Of a stretch of 64,000 nt of DNA, positions 56,631 through 64,000 are shown in pieces (within the stretch, counting starts at the first letter, position 1; each line of letters starts with the position of its first letter). The translations under genes were made by a program, and so were the position numbers. Source of the DNA: Sphingomonas horti (GTDB lineage Bacteria; Pseudomonadota; Alphaproteobacteria; Sphingomonadales; Sphingomonadaceae); the NCBI RefSeq assembly GCF_009753715.1, contig NZ_WQMS01000020.1, forward strand, positions 62,001-126,000. The letters run 5' to 3'. Under the pieces are notes generated by a model. The model was given only the letters and a program-made list of their open reading frames with translations, ran no database searches and was not told where the DNA came from.

Positions 56631-57791
56631 ATGAATGCCGCGGAACGTCTCTCCGAAGAATTGAAGGCCGAGGCCGGCCGGATCGGCTTTGCCGCCTGCG
56701 GGATCGCGCGCGCGGATGCGGCGCCCCGGTCCGGCGAGCGGCTGCGCGCCTGGCTGGCCGACGGCGCGCATGGCGACATGATCTGGATGGAAAGCCGCGC
56801 CGACCAGCGCGCGGCGCCGGCCGGGCTGTGGCCGGAGGTGCGATCGGTGATCGCCCTCGGCATGAGCTACACGCCCTCGACCGATCCTTTGCGGCTCGCT
56901 TCCGAGCCGGAGGCCGGGCGCATCTCGGTCTATGCCCAGGGCGCCGACTATCACGATCTGGTGAAGCGCAAGCTGAAGGAGCTGGCGCGCTGGCTGATCG
57001 GCGCGGCGGGCGGCGACCTGAAGGTGTTCGTCGATACCGCGCCGGTGATGGAGAAGCCGCTTGCCGAGGCCGCAGGCCTGGGCTGGCAGGGCAAGCACAC
57101 CAATCTGGTCAGCCGCGACCATGGCAGCTGGCTGTTCCTGGGCGCGATCTTCACGACGCTCGATCTGGAGCCGGACGCGGCCGGCACCGAACGCTGCGGC
57201 AGCTGCGACGCCTGCCAGCGCGCCTGCCCGACCGGCGCGTTCCCGGCGCCGTTCCGGCTCGATGCGCGGCGCTGCATTTCCTACCTCACGATCGAGCATA
57301 AGGAGGCGATCCCGCGCGACCTCCGGCCAGGCATCGGCAACCGAATCTATGGCTGCGACGATTGCCTGGCGGTCTGCCCCTGGAACAAATTCGCCGACGC
57401 GGCCGCCGCCAACCTGGCCTTTGCTCCGCGCGCGGAACTCAGCGCGCCGATGCTGGCCGACCTGCTCCAACTCGACGACGCCGGCTTCCGCCAGCTCTTC
57501 GCCGGCTCGCCGATCAAGCGCATCGGCCGCGACCGGATGATGCGGAACTGCCTGATCGCCGCAGGAAACAGCAGCTCGCCGGGGCTGGTGAGGGCCGTGC
57601 GGGCGCAGCTTGACGATCCGAACCCGATCGTCAGAGGCGCGGCGGTGTGGGCACTGGGGCGGCTGGATGCCGACGCGTTTGCGGAGGAACGGGAGGCGCG
57701 CTTCGCCGTCGAAGCAGATGAGGATGTGAGGAACGAGTGGGCAGCGATGTCCGTCATCCCGGCGAAAGCCGGGACCCACCTTTACCTTTGA
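56631..57791 (+). CDS. queG: Epoxyqueuosine reductase
   Basis: QueG (386 aa) reduces epoxyqueuosine to queuosine in tRNA anticodons, using cobalamin and two [4Fe-4S] clusters. The cofactor region includes [20 protein letters not shown] and [16 protein letters not shown]. The ferredoxin-like clusters are [16 protein letters not shown] and [14 protein letters not shown] short HEAT-repeat tail follows. The start at 56631 is chosen because the frame before it lies in non-conserved DNA. The last residues ([13 protein letters not shown]) and stop codon come from a dispersed repeat at 57752-57832; the family normally ends near the preceding sequence. It is divergent from the TonB receptor. Confidence 0.95.
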   Translation: MNAAERLSEELKAEAGRIGFAACGIARADAAPRSGERLRAWLADGAHGDMIWMESRADQRAAPAGLWPEVRSVIALGMSYTPSTDPLRLASEPEAGRISVYAQGADYHDLVKRKLKELARWLIGAAGGDLKVFVDTAPVMEKPLAEAAGLGWQGKHTNLVSRDHGSWLFLGAIFTTLDLEPDAAGTERCGSCDACQRACPTGAFPAPFRLDARRCISYLTIEHKEAIPRDLRPGIGNRIYGCDDCLAVCPWNKFADAAAANLAFAPRAELSAPMLADLLQLDDAGFRQLFAGSPIKRIGRDRMMRNCLIAAGNSSSPGLVRAVRAQLDDPNPIVRGAAVWALGRLDADAFAEEREARFAVEADEDVRNEWAAMSVIPAKAGTHLYL

Positions 57792-57832
57792 GACGCAGCA
57801 AGAAGGTAGGTCCCGGGTCAAGCCCGCGATGA
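57752..57832. repeat. Dispersed repeat, GTCATCC...GATGACG type (copy 2), overlapping the end of queG
   Basis: Blocks are CGTCATCCCGGC...GCCGGGACCCACCTT, a spacer, AAGAAGGTAGG, and TCCCGGGTCAAGCCCGCGATGACGG. The same order occurs at 42408-42489. Bases 57752-57791 encode the last 12 residues and stop of QueG ([12 protein letters not shown]). The remaining part fills the gap to the HxlR gene and could form a hairpin between these convergent genes. Confidence 0.85.
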
Positions 57833-57837
57833 CGGCG

Positions 57838-58314
57838 TCACTCAGCCGCGCGCGCCTCGTCCAGTTCCTCGCGCCAGCGAAACGCCAGGTCTTCCCAGAC
57901 CAGCGGCCGGCCGTCCTGCGACAGCACGCGCACGTCGGCGACCGGCATCAGGTCGCGCTTGTCGACCAGCACCGGGTTGGACGGGCAGCCGGTCTCCCAC
58001 TTCTCGCCCCATTGCCTGAGCGCGATCATGGTGGGCAGCAGGTCCAGCCCCTTTTCGGTCAACCGATATTCGATCTTGCGCCGGTCCTCCGGGCAGGGCT
58101 CGCGGTCGAGGATGCCGACGTCGACCAGCCGGCCGAGCCGGTTGGCGAGGATGTTGCGCGCGATGCCCAGGTTGGACTGGATTTCCTCGAAATGCTTCAG
58201 GCCGTTGAAGGCCGCGCGCAGGATCAGGAAGGACCAGCGCTCGCCCATCGCTTCCAGCGCCTTGGGCAGGCTGCATTCCGCGGCGATCTGCGCAAGCGGT
58301 TCTCTCAGGCCCAT
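57838..58314 (-). CDS. HxlR-family transcriptional regulator
   Basis: A 158-aa winged-helix repressor/activator of the HxlR family. The DNA-binding core shows the early motif CSLPKALEAMGERWSFLILR, then FEEIQSNLGIARNILANRLGRLVDVGILDR and YRLTEKGLDLLPTMIAL. HxlR proteins act as dimers on DNA and often respond to redox or small molecules. It is divergent from the CC_3452-family gene. The shared region carries a large dyad with a promoter in each direction, a probable autoregulatory operator. It is convergent with queG. Confidence 0.9.
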   Translation of the reverse strand: MGLREPLAQIAAECSLPKALEAMGERWSFLILRAAFNGLKHFEEIQSNLGIARNILANRLGRLVDVGILDREPCPEDRRKIEYRLTEKGLDLLPTMIALRQWGEKWETGCPSNPVLVDKRDLMPVADVRVLSQDGRPLVWEDLAFRWREELDEARAAE

Positions 58315-58390
58315 CCGATCCTCTTCCCCGTTGTCGAAAACCTAGCCGAAGCCGCCGCGTTCACAAAGCGGCAAAAATAATTTCAGTTTC

Positions 58391-58436
58391 CAGTTGCAAC
58401 CTAAAACCTAATCGACTAGGTAGCGATTCGCAACTG
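58391..58436. promoter_or_regulatory. Symmetric divergent promoters with a shared dyad, probable HxlR operator
   Basis: Outer arms CAGTTGC (58391-58397) and GCAACTG (58430-58436) and inner arms ACCTA (58406-58410) and TAGGT (58417-58421) share one centre at 58413.5. The rightward promoter reads TTGCAA (58394-58399), 17 bases, TAGGTA (58417-58422). The leftward one reads TTGCGA (58428-58433 on the minus strand), 17 bases, TAGGTT (58405-58410). A dimeric repressor at the inner dyad would cover both -10 boxes at once. Confidence 0.6.
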
Positions 58437-58456
58437 AAATCGAAAAGGGACGGAAC

Positions 58457-58786
58457 ATGGTACGGATTGCAGCTTTCACCGCGGCGCTCGCCGGCGCGCT
58501 GACCCTCGGCTCGGCGGCGGTGGCGCAGCCGAACGGCAATTTCTACAGCGTCACGCTGGCCCAGCCGGCCGCGGCCAAGACGGTGGTGCGCGACATGATC
58601 GTCAATTGCGACGGCGCCGTCTGCGCGGCCGCCCAGGGCACCAGCCGCCCCGCGATCGTCTGCGCCAGCATCGCCCGCGAGCTCGGCCCGGTGACGGCCT
58701 TCCGCGCCGGCGACCAGTCGCTGGACGGCGAAGCGCTCGCCAAGTGCAACGCCAAGGCGGACACGACCAAGGTCGCCGGCCGCTAA
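58457..58786 (+). CDS. CC_3452-family secreted small protein
   Basis: A 109-aa protein with signal peptide (MVRIAAFTAALAGALTLGSA, cleavage near VAQ). The mature part carries four cysteines in MIVNCDGAVCAAAQGTSRP, VCASIARELGPVTAFRAG and KCNAKAD. This pattern is the CC_3452 family, common in Caulobacter and sphingomonads. Its function is unknown; the cysteines suggest a disulfide-stabilised periplasmic protein. AAGGGACGG lies before the ATG. It faces the HxlR gene across a shared operator and is probably controlled by it. A strong terminator follows. Confidence 0.87.
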   Translation: MVRIAAFTAALAGALTLGSAAVAQPNGNFYSVTLAQPAAAKTVVRDMIVNCDGAVCAAAQGTSRPAIVCASIARELGPVTAFRAGDQSLDGEALAKCNAKADTTKVAGR

Positions 58787-58831
58787 CCCGACCCGAACGC
58801 AAGCGGACGCTCCCTCTCAGTCCGCACACCT

Positions 58832-58866
58832 CCGCCGGGGCCGCAAGGCTCCGGCGGTTGTTTTTT
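58832..58866 (+). terminator. Rho-independent terminator after the CC_3452 gene
   Basis: CCGCCGGGGCC (58832-58842) pairs with GGCTCCGGCGG (58847-58857) around the loop GCAA with one G-T wobble. TTGTTTTTT follows (58858-58866). It lies 45 bases after the gene's stop and upstream of the rsh start chosen here (58913). Confidence 0.9.
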
Positions 58867-58912
58867 GCCGATTGCTGTTGCGTTGAAGCACCGGTTTCCC
58901 GATCTTGTCCCT

Positions 58913-61003
58913 GTGCTGAGGCAGTATGAATTGGTCGAGCGGGTCAAGAGTTACGATCCGGAGGCGGACGAAGCGCTGATCAACCGCGCCTATGTCTTTT
59001 CGATGCAGGCGCACGGCACGCAGAAGCGGGCGTCGGGCGACCCCTATTTCAGCCACCCGATCGAAGTCGCCGGCATCCTGACCGACCTGCGCCTCGACGA
59101 CGAGACGATCGCGACCGCGATCCTGCACGACACGATCGAGGACACGGTCGCCACGCACGAGGAGATCGAGGCGAAGTTCGGCGCCAACGTCGCCCGGCTG
59201 GTCGACGGCGTCACCAAGCTGTCGAAGATCGAGGCGCAGACTGAGAACCAGCGCGCCGCCGAAAACCTGCGCAAATTCCTGCTGGCGATGTCCGACGACA
59301 TTCGCGTGCTGCTGGTGAAGCTCGCCGACCGGCTCCACAACATGCGCACGCTCCACTTTATCAAGGACGAGGACAAGCGCCGCCGGATCGCCCGCGAGAC
59401 GATGGACATCTATGCCCCGCTCGCGGAGCGGATCGGCATGTACGAGTTCATGAACGAGATGCAGACGCTCGCGTTCAGGCAACTCGAGCCGGAAGCGTAC
59501 GAGTCGATCACCAAGCGGCTGGCGCAGCTTCACGAAGGCGGCGGCGACCGGATCGCGCGGATCGCGTCGGGCCTGAAGCTGCTGCTTTCGAGAAACGGCA
59601 TCGAAAGCGAAGTGACCGGGCGCGAGAAGCATCCCTATTCGATCTGGCGCAAGATGGCGGAGCGCCACATCAGCTTCGAGCAATTGTCGGACGTGATGGC
59701 GTTCCGCGTGATCGTTCCGTCCACCCAGGACTGCTACAAGGCGCTGGGCGTGATCCATGCGCGCTGGCCGATGGTCCCGGGCCGGTTCAAGGACTATATC
59801 TCAACGCCGAAGCGCAACGGCTATCGTTCGCTCCACACGTCGGTGATCCATGCCGAGAATATGCGGATCGAAATCCAGATCCGCTCCGCCGACATGCACG
59901 CCCAGGCCGAATTCGGACTTGCCGCGCACTGGGCCTACAAGCAGGCGCAGGAAAGGCCGGACACGCAGGTCCGCTGGATCAGGGACCTGATCGAGATCCT
60001 CGACACAGCCGAGAGCCCGGAAGAGCTGCTCGAGCACACGCGGATGGCAATGTACCAGGACCGGATCTTTGCCTTCACGCCGAAGGGCGAGCTGATCCAG
60101 CTCCCCAAGGGCGCGACGCCGGTCGATTTCGCCTATGCCGTCCATACGGACCTGGGCGACCAGACGGTCGGCGCCAAGGTCAATGGGCGGGTGGTGCCGC
60201 TGCGCACGACGATCAGCAACGGCGACCAGGTCCAGATCCTGAAGTCGAAGGCGCAGGAGCCGCAGCCCGGCTGGTTGAACTTCGTCGTGACCGGCAAGGC
60301 GCGCGCCGCCGTGCGACGATTCGTGCGGCACAAGGAGCGCGACGAGCTGATCGCGCTGGGCCGCAAGCTGTATGACGAGATCGTCCAGCGGCTGCCGGCG
60401 CAGCTGGGCGAAGAGGCGCTCCGCAATGCGATGCAGCGGTTGAAGGTCGGCGACGAGGCGAGCCTGATGATCGCGGTCGCGCGCGGCACGATCGGCGACG
60501 TCGCGCTGATGGAAGCGCTCATGCCCGGCTCCGCCGGCGGCGACGTCAGCACCAAGCCGCCCGCCCAGCGCGAGGCGATCTCTATCAAGGGACTGACGCC
60601 GGGCGTCGCCTTCGACCTCGCCCAATGCTGCCATCCGCTGCCGGGCGACCGGATCGTCGGGCTCAGGCGCCCCGACGAGGCCATTCAGGTCCACACGATC
60701 GACTGCGTCAACCTGGCCGACGGCGTCGATGCCGATTGGGTGGACCTGGCCTGGGGCGACAAGTCCGATGGCGGCACTGCGCGCCTCAGCGTCGTGCTGA
60801 AGAATGAGCCGGGGTCACTGGCGGTGATGAGCGGGATTTTCGGGGCCCATAAGGCCAATATCCTGAACCTCCGCCTCACCAATCGCGACGGCGCGTTCCA
60901 CACGTTCCAGGTCGATCTGGAAGTGCACGACCTCCAGCATCTGGTCCGCATCCTGGCGGCGCTGCGTGCGGCGGATGCCGTGGCGAGCGCCGAGCGGCTC
61001 TAG
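58913..61003 (+). CDS. rsh: Bifunctional (p)ppGpp synthetase/hydrolase, RelA/SpoT homologue
   Basis: A 696-aa Rsh protein that makes and degrades (p)ppGpp, controlling the stringent response. The HD hydrolase domain is intact (FSHPIEVAGIL with His48, AILHDTIEDT with His72-Asp73). The synthetase domain contains YSIWRKMAERH, DVMAFRVIV, NGYRSLHTSV and EIQIRSADMHAQAE. TGS (FAFTPKGELIQLPKG...) and a C-terminal ACT domain follow (SVVLKNEPGSLAVMSGIFG). The start is taken as GTG 58913 (MLRQYELVERV), because an in-frame TTG at 58865 lies inside the terminator. No good ribosome-binding site is visible. It is the only Rsh gene in the window. Confidence 0.93.
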   Translation: MLRQYELVERVKSYDPEADEALINRAYVFSMQAHGTQKRASGDPYFSHPIEVAGILTDLRLDDETIATAILHDTIEDTVATHEEIEAKFGANVARLVDGVTKLSKIEAQTENQRAAENLRKFLLAMSDDIRVLLVKLADRLHNMRTLHFIKDEDKRRRIARETMDIYAPLAERIGMYEFMNEMQTLAFRQLEPEAYESITKRLAQLHEGGGDRIARIASGLKLLLSRNGIESEVTGREKHPYSIWRKMAERHISFEQLSDVMAFRVIVPSTQDCYKALGVIHARWPMVPGRFKDYISTPKRNGYRSLHTSVIHAENMRIEIQIRSADMHAQAEFGLAAHWAYKQAQERPDTQVRWIRDLIEILDTAESPEELLEHTRMAMYQDRIFAFTPKGELIQLPKGATPVDFAYAVHTDLGDQTVGAKVNGRVVPLRTTISNGDQVQILKSKAQEPQPGWLNFVVTGKARAAVRRFVRHKERDELIALGRKLYDEIVQRLPAQLGEEALRNAMQRLKVGDEASLMIAVARGTIGDVALMEALMPGSAGGDVSTKPPAQREAISIKGLTPGVAFDLAQCCHPLPGDRIVGLRRPDEAIQVHTIDCVNLADGVDADWVDLAWGDKSDGGTARLSVVLKNEPGSLAVMSGIFGAHKANILNLRLTNRDGAFHTFQVDLEVHDLQHLVRILAALRAADAVASAERL

Positions 61004-61013
61004 CCACGCGAAA

Positions 61014-61041
61014 AGGCCGGCCGTCTCGCGACGGCCGGCCT
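61014..61041. terminator. Bidirectional terminator hairpin between rsh and a PEP-CTERM gene
   Basis: AGGCCGGCCGT (61014-61024) and ACGGCCGGCCT (61031-61041) form a perfect 11-base stem with a 6-base loop. On the minus strand it is followed by TTTT (61010-61013 reversed), giving a T-tract for the PEP-CTERM gene. On the plus strand the run is CTCCTCC, so the rsh side may need Rho. Confidence 0.75.
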
Positions 61042-61059
61042 CTCCTCCTCGCAGTGCGG

Positions 61060-61674
61060 TCAGGCGACGACGCGCGTGACGCGGCTGCGGCGGCGCGTGG
61101 CGGCGCCGAGCAGGCCAAAGCCGCCCAGCAGCATCGCCCAGGTCGCCGGTTCGGGAACCGCCGAGATCGGCACCGTCACCTGGCCGAGCGTGAACACGGC
61201 GGTGTTGGAGCCGGCCGGCACGCCGTCCGGGTTGTTCTTCGTCGTCAGCGTGAAGAACGCGTCGATGGTCTGGCCATTGAAGGTCGAGCGCGCGCCCAGG
61301 CCATTGAAGTCGAACGGCGAGAACGGGCCGCCGGTGTTCCGGAAGTCCGGCCCGACATAGGTGAAGACCAGGTTCGCGACGTTCGGATCGTCGTTGAAGC
61401 CGGGGGTCACGAAGGCTCCGGGCGAGCTGTTCTCGACCGAGCCGACCACGTTGGCGGACGGCGTGAAGATCGATCCGTCGATATAGCCGGCGAAATCGAA
61501 GATGATCAGGCGGTCGCCGGAGCGCACGCCTTCGTCGGGACCGAGAGTGCCCTGATAGTTCCAGGTGTAATCCCCGGGACCGTTGGTATTCACGCTCGCC
61601 AGCGTGAGAACCGCCGCACCCGCGGGACCTGCGAATGCAATTGCCGCTGCCGCGGCCAAGACCCATTTTTTCAT
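61060..61674 (-). CDS. PEP-CTERM sorting-signal protein
   Basis: A 204-aa exported protein with a signal peptide (MKKWVLAAAAAIAFAGPAGA). The mature body is beta-rich, with YTWNYQGTLGPDEGVRSGD and FVTPGFNDDPNVANLVFTY. It ends in the PEP-CTERM signal VPEPATWAMLLGGFG, a hydrophobic run and the basic tail ATRRRSRV. A start at 61674 has GGAG 7 bases upstream; the frame's first possible start is at 61740. It is probably anchored or processed by an exosortase encoded elsewhere. The function of the body is unknown. Confidence 0.86.
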   Translation of the reverse strand: MKKWVLAAAAAIAFAGPAGAAVLTLASVNTNGPGDYTWNYQGTLGPDEGVRSGDRLIIFDFAGYIDGSIFTPSANVVGSVENSSPGAFVTPGFNDDPNVANLVFTYVGPDFRNTGGPFSPFDFNGLGARSTFNGQTIDAFFTLTTKNNPDGVPAGSNTAVFTLGQVTVPISAVPEPATWAMLLGGFGLLGAATRRRSRVTRVVA

Positions 61675-61978
61675 GCTCATACTCCCTGAGCGAACGACCC
61701 CCGCTCGATCGGAAAGCTGGCGTAACCTTTCCAGCCGCACCTAGAACGATGCCGGGCCACTCCGGTTCATTCAGAATTAATGTTTATTCGAACGGTTCAT
61801 CTCCGGAATGAAACAGTTCGTCGCTTCGAGTGCGAAATGAGTGGTCCACCTGCCCCGCTGGACAGTTGAGCCGTTGCGGACCGGTGCCGGGCCGGCCGCT
61901 CAAAACATAACCCCCTGAAGCGAACAGAGCCCCGCCGCGCAAGCGACGGGGCTCCTTCGCCATCGTAAAGCCGATCGG
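61675..61978. other. Intergenic stretch of about 300 bases with a metK-side hairpin
   Basis: No gene is seen here. Near the metK end, GAGCCCCG...CGGGGCTC (61927-61954) forms a strong hairpin that may end the metK transcript, though no T-tract follows on the minus strand. A short AT-rich stretch at about 61773-61800 (GAATTAATGTTTATTC) lies about 100 bases upstream of the PEP-CTERM gene and could hold its promoter. Nearby CGAAC and GTTCG are placed as an imperfect dyad. No other feature was found. Confidence 0.55.
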
Positions 61979-63223
61979 TCAGGCGATCGCTTGCTTCAGC
62001 CTGTCGACAAGGTCGGTGCGCTCCCAGCTGAACAGGTCGCCATCGGGCTTGCGGCCGAAATGGCCATAAGCCGCAGTCGGGCCGTAGATCGGCTTGTTGA
62101 GGCCGAGATGGGTGCGAATGCCCTTGGGCGTCAGCTTCACCAGCTGCGGCAGCAGCTGCTCCAGCTTCTCGGCGCTGGCGCCGTTCCGCTCGGTGCCGTG
62201 CAGGTCGACATAGAGCGACAGCGGCTCGGCGATCCCGATCGCGTAGGAAAGCTGGATCGTGCAGCGCTTGGCGAGGCCGGCCGCGACGACGTTCTTGGCG
62301 AGATAGCGCGCGACATAAGCGGCCGAGCGGTCCACCTTGGTCGGGTCCTTGCCGCTGAAGGCGCCGCCGCCGTGCGGCGCCGCGCCGCCATAGGTGTCGA
62401 CGATGATCTTGCGGCCGGTCAGGCCCGCATCGCCGTCCGGGCCGCCGATCTCGAAACGGCCGGTCGGGTTGACGTAGATCTTCGTCTCGTCGCTGACGAA
62501 GCCGGCGGGCAGCACGTCGTTGAACACGCCGACGACATAGTCGCGCAGCTGCGCATATTTCGCGGCATCCGAACCTTCCCGGCCATCATCGCAATAGCCG
62601 GGCGCATGCTGGGTGGAGACGACCAGCGCGGTCGCCGCGACCGGCTCGCCATTTTCGTAGCGCAGCGTCACCTGGCTCTTCGCATCGGGCTCGAGGAACG
62701 GGACGGTGCCGTCGTGGCGATCCTTGGCGAGCCGCTCCAGAATCCGGTGCGAGTAATAGAGCGTGGCGGGCAGCAGGTCCGGGGTTTCGTCGGTCGCGTA
62801 GCCGAACATGATGCCCTGGTCGCCGGCGCCTTCGTCCTTGTTGCCGCTCTCGTCGACACCCTGCGCGATATGCGCGGACTGGCCATGCAGGTGGTTGTCG
62901 AAATCGGCGGTCTGCCAGTGAAACCCGCCCTGCTCGTAGCCGATCTTCTGGACGACGTGACGCACGACCTGTTCGATCTCATCGCGCACGCCGGGCGCCC
63001 AGCCATGGGTGTCGGCGAACTGCTCCTCGTCATAGGCGCCGCGGCAGCGGATTTCCCCGCCGATCACGATGCGCTGCGTGGTCACCAGCGTCTCGCAGGC
63101 GACGCGGGCTTCCGGGTCCTTCGACAGGAACAGGTCGACCACGGCGTCGGAAATCTGGTCGGCGACCTTATCGGGATGGCCCTCGGACACCGATTCGGAC
63201 GTGAAAAGATAGTTTGAGCGCAT
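61979..63223 (-). CDS. metK: S-adenosylmethionine synthetase
   Basis: MetK (414 aa) makes S-adenosylmethionine from methionine and ATP. Family stretches are [20 protein letters not shown] at the start (P-loop-like HPDK), [15 protein letters not shown], and [23 protein letters not shown]. The end QAIA is normal. The ATG at 63223 begins [12 protein letters not shown]; the longer frame to 63385 reads into the regulatory region. It is downstream of lnt on the same strand with a gap of 65 bases that contains an AT-rich dyad. It is essential in most bacteria. Confidence 0.97.
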   Translation of the reverse strand: MRSNYLFTSESVSEGHPDKVADQISDAVVDLFLSKDPEARVACETLVTTQRIVIGGEIRCRGAYDEEQFADTHGWAPGVRDEIEQVVRHVVQKIGYEQGGFHWQTADFDNHLHGQSAHIAQGVDESGNKDEGAGDQGIMFGYATDETPDLLPATLYYSHRILERLAKDRHDGTVPFLEPDAKSQVTLRYENGEPVAATALVVSTQHAPGYCDDGREGSDAAKYAQLRDYVVGVFNDVLPAGFVSDETKIYVNPTGRFEIGGPDGDAGLTGRKIIVDTYGGAAPHGGGAFSGKDPTKVDRSAAYVARYLAKNVVAAGLAKRCTIQLSYAIGIAEPLSLYVDLHGTERNGASAEKLEQLLPQLVKLTPKGIRTHLGLNKPIYGPTAAYGHFGRKPDGDLFSWERTDLVDRLKQAIA

Positions 63224-63257
63224 CGTCGGTCCTGTAGTAGGGCAGGCGCGAAGCCCG

Positions 63258-63279
63258 CATATAAAGATATGTTTATGTG
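63258..63279. promoter_or_regulatory. AT-rich imperfect dyad upstream of metK, possible SAM-cycle operator
   Basis: CATATAAA (63258-63265), GATATG (63266-63271) and TTTATGTG (63272-63279) form an imperfect inverted repeat, 35 bases upstream of metK and in otherwise GC-rich DNA. AT-rich dyads of this kind occur upstream of methionine and S-adenosylmethionine-cycle genes in Alphaproteobacteria, where ArsR-type regulators act. That link is an inference. It could also be simply the metK promoter. Confidence 0.4.
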
Positions 63280-63288
63280 TGCACGCCT

Positions 63289-64000
63289 CTAGCGGCGGCG
63301 AAGGCGAATGACAACGCCCAAAGCGGTGAGAATGAGCGCCAGCAGGGCCGGCAACAGGTTGCCGAGGCGAGAGAAGGCGGTCCACGCCGCGGGCGCTGGA
63401 AGCGCTGCGTCGAGCACGCCGGCCTTGCCGAGGCCGATCGTGCCGAGCAGCCGGCCATCAGGGCCGATGACGGCTGAGATGCCGGTGGGCGTGGCGCGGA
63501 CGATCGTCATGCCTTCCTCGACGGCCCGCAGCCGCGCCTGCGCCAGATGCTGCGGCGGCCCCCAGCGACCGAACCAGGCGTCGTTCGACGGATTGAACAG
63601 AAAGATCGGCCGGTGCGCCCGATCGATGACCTGGCCCGAAAAGATGATTTCGTAGCAGATCTGGAACCCGACCGGGCCGACGCCCGGAATGTCGAACGTC
63701 ACGGGCCCCGGCCCGGGCCAGAAATCGAGATCGCCCGGCACCAGCCGCGACAGGCCGAGCGGGGTCAGGATCGAGCGCATCGGCAGATACTCGCCGTAGG
63801 GCACGAGATGCGCCTTGTCGTAGCGGGCGAGGATGCGCGCGTCCGGTCCCATTGCGAACACGCTGTTGCGGCCGCCGATGGCACGGCCCGAACGGTCATA
63901 TTCGAGCGCGATGCCGCCGGTCAGCAGCACGTCGTTCGGGCCCAGCGCCCTGGCGACATAGCGGCGCAGCCCCGGCTCCTCGGCCAGCAAATAGCCATTG
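63289..64000 (-). CDS. lnt: Apolipoprotein N-acyltransferase (C-terminal part, cut by window edge)
   Basis: The frame runs off the right edge, so about 237 C-terminal residues are seen. The nitrilase-like catalytic domain has the Lys in [16 protein letters not shown] and the nucleophile Cys in [11 protein letters not shown]; the third residue (Glu) lies beyond the edge. [12 protein letters not shown] and [22 protein letters not shown] are normal for Lnt. A final membrane helix ([18 protein letters not shown]) closes the protein. It adds the third acyl chain to lipoproteins in the inner membrane, which the several lipoproteins in this window would need. It is upstream of metK on the same strand. 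Confidence 0.93.
   Translation of the reverse strand, partial: NGYLLAEEPGLRRYVARALGPNDVLLTGGIALEYDRSGRAIGGRNSVFAMGPDARILARYDKAHLVPYGEYLPMRSILTPLGLSRLVPGDLDFWPGPGPVTFDIPGVGPVGFQICYEIIFSGQVIDRAHRPIFLFNPSNDAWFGRWGPPQHLAQARLRAVEEGMTIVRATPTGISAVIGPDGRLLGTIGLGKAGVLDAALPAPAAWTAFSRLGNLLPALLALILTALGVVIRLRRR

Noticed and set aside
58865-58912. A TTG start for rsh
   Set aside because: The codon lies within the T-tract of the terminator after the CC_3452 gene, and the added residues do not match the family; GTG 58913 starts at MLRQYELV.
63224-63288. A SAM-type riboswitch before metK
   Set aside because: I could not find the conserved core of SAM-II or SAM/SAH riboswitches in 65 bases. A covariance-model scan would settle it.

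Overview
The window is GC-rich, densely packed bacterial DNA that reads as a sphingomonad (Alphaproteobacteria, order Sphingomonadales). Pointers to this are the rimP-nusA-ylxR-infB-rbfA operon with a ylxR fused to an L7Ae-like domain, three PEP-CTERM proteins, a CC_3452-family secreted protein, a single long Rsh (p)ppGpp enzyme, an Oar-like TonB-dependent receptor, and many M13/M16/M28/S9/DUF885 peptidases. The assignment rests on gene content and protein character only; no 16S gene is present. Most genes are ordinary chromosomal genes. There is no prophage, integrase, transposase or CRISPR array.

Layout. 1-4.9 kb: a truncated penicillin-acylase-family gene, an EnvZ/OmpR-type two-component pair, an EF-hand protein, a PEP-CTERM protein with an internal duplication, and tRNA-Gly(CCC). 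4.9-9.8 kb: divergent secreted M28 and M16 peptidases. 9.8-17.3 kb: purEK, a small diguanylate cyclase, a CorC-like transporter, and a minus-strand kynA / kynureninase-like / phoD run. 17.3-22.1 kb: secreted and membrane small proteins, an amidohydrolase, trmB, a PEP-CTERM protein. 20.9-25.1 kb: two paralogous PQQ-dehydrogenase-like lipoproteins flanking a three-gene cassette: an 87-aa candidate precursor peptide, a DUF692 multinuclear iron (MNIO) enzyme, and an MbnC/DUF2063-like partner. 25.3-32.0 kb: the translation operon, interrupted by a RelE/XRE toxin-antitoxin pair between infB and rbfA. 32-45.8 kb: S9 peptidase, dienelactone hydrolase, GST, M13 peptidase, PepSY-RR-HK operon, ABC-F ATPase, DUF885 protein, hemerythrin, DUF815 ATPase. 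45.9-53 kb: mannose-1-phosphate guanylyltransferase, lipoprotein, CYP153-like P450, MsrB, and a four-gene LytS/LytTR operon. 53-64 kb: TonB receptor, queG, HxlR regulator facing a CC_3452 gene, rsh, PEP-CTERM protein, metK and the end of lnt.

Two themes stand out. First, the MNIO cassette has the layout of a RiPP (ribosomally made, modified peptide) pathway. Its 87-aa first gene has a Cys-Ala-Cys motif and does not match the known MNIO substrates I can recall, so it is the best candidate here for an undescribed system. Second, a family of GC-rich palindromic repeats, with arms of the CCTCCCC/GGGGAGG or CTCTCCC/GGGAGAG type, sits between genes and repeatedly enters them. Repeats are translated inside or at the ends of YlxR, an ABC-F protein, DUF815, PurK and QueG, and they supply the ribosome-binding sites of at least two and perhaps three genes. 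Many long open frames opposite real genes were rejected as high-GC shadows.
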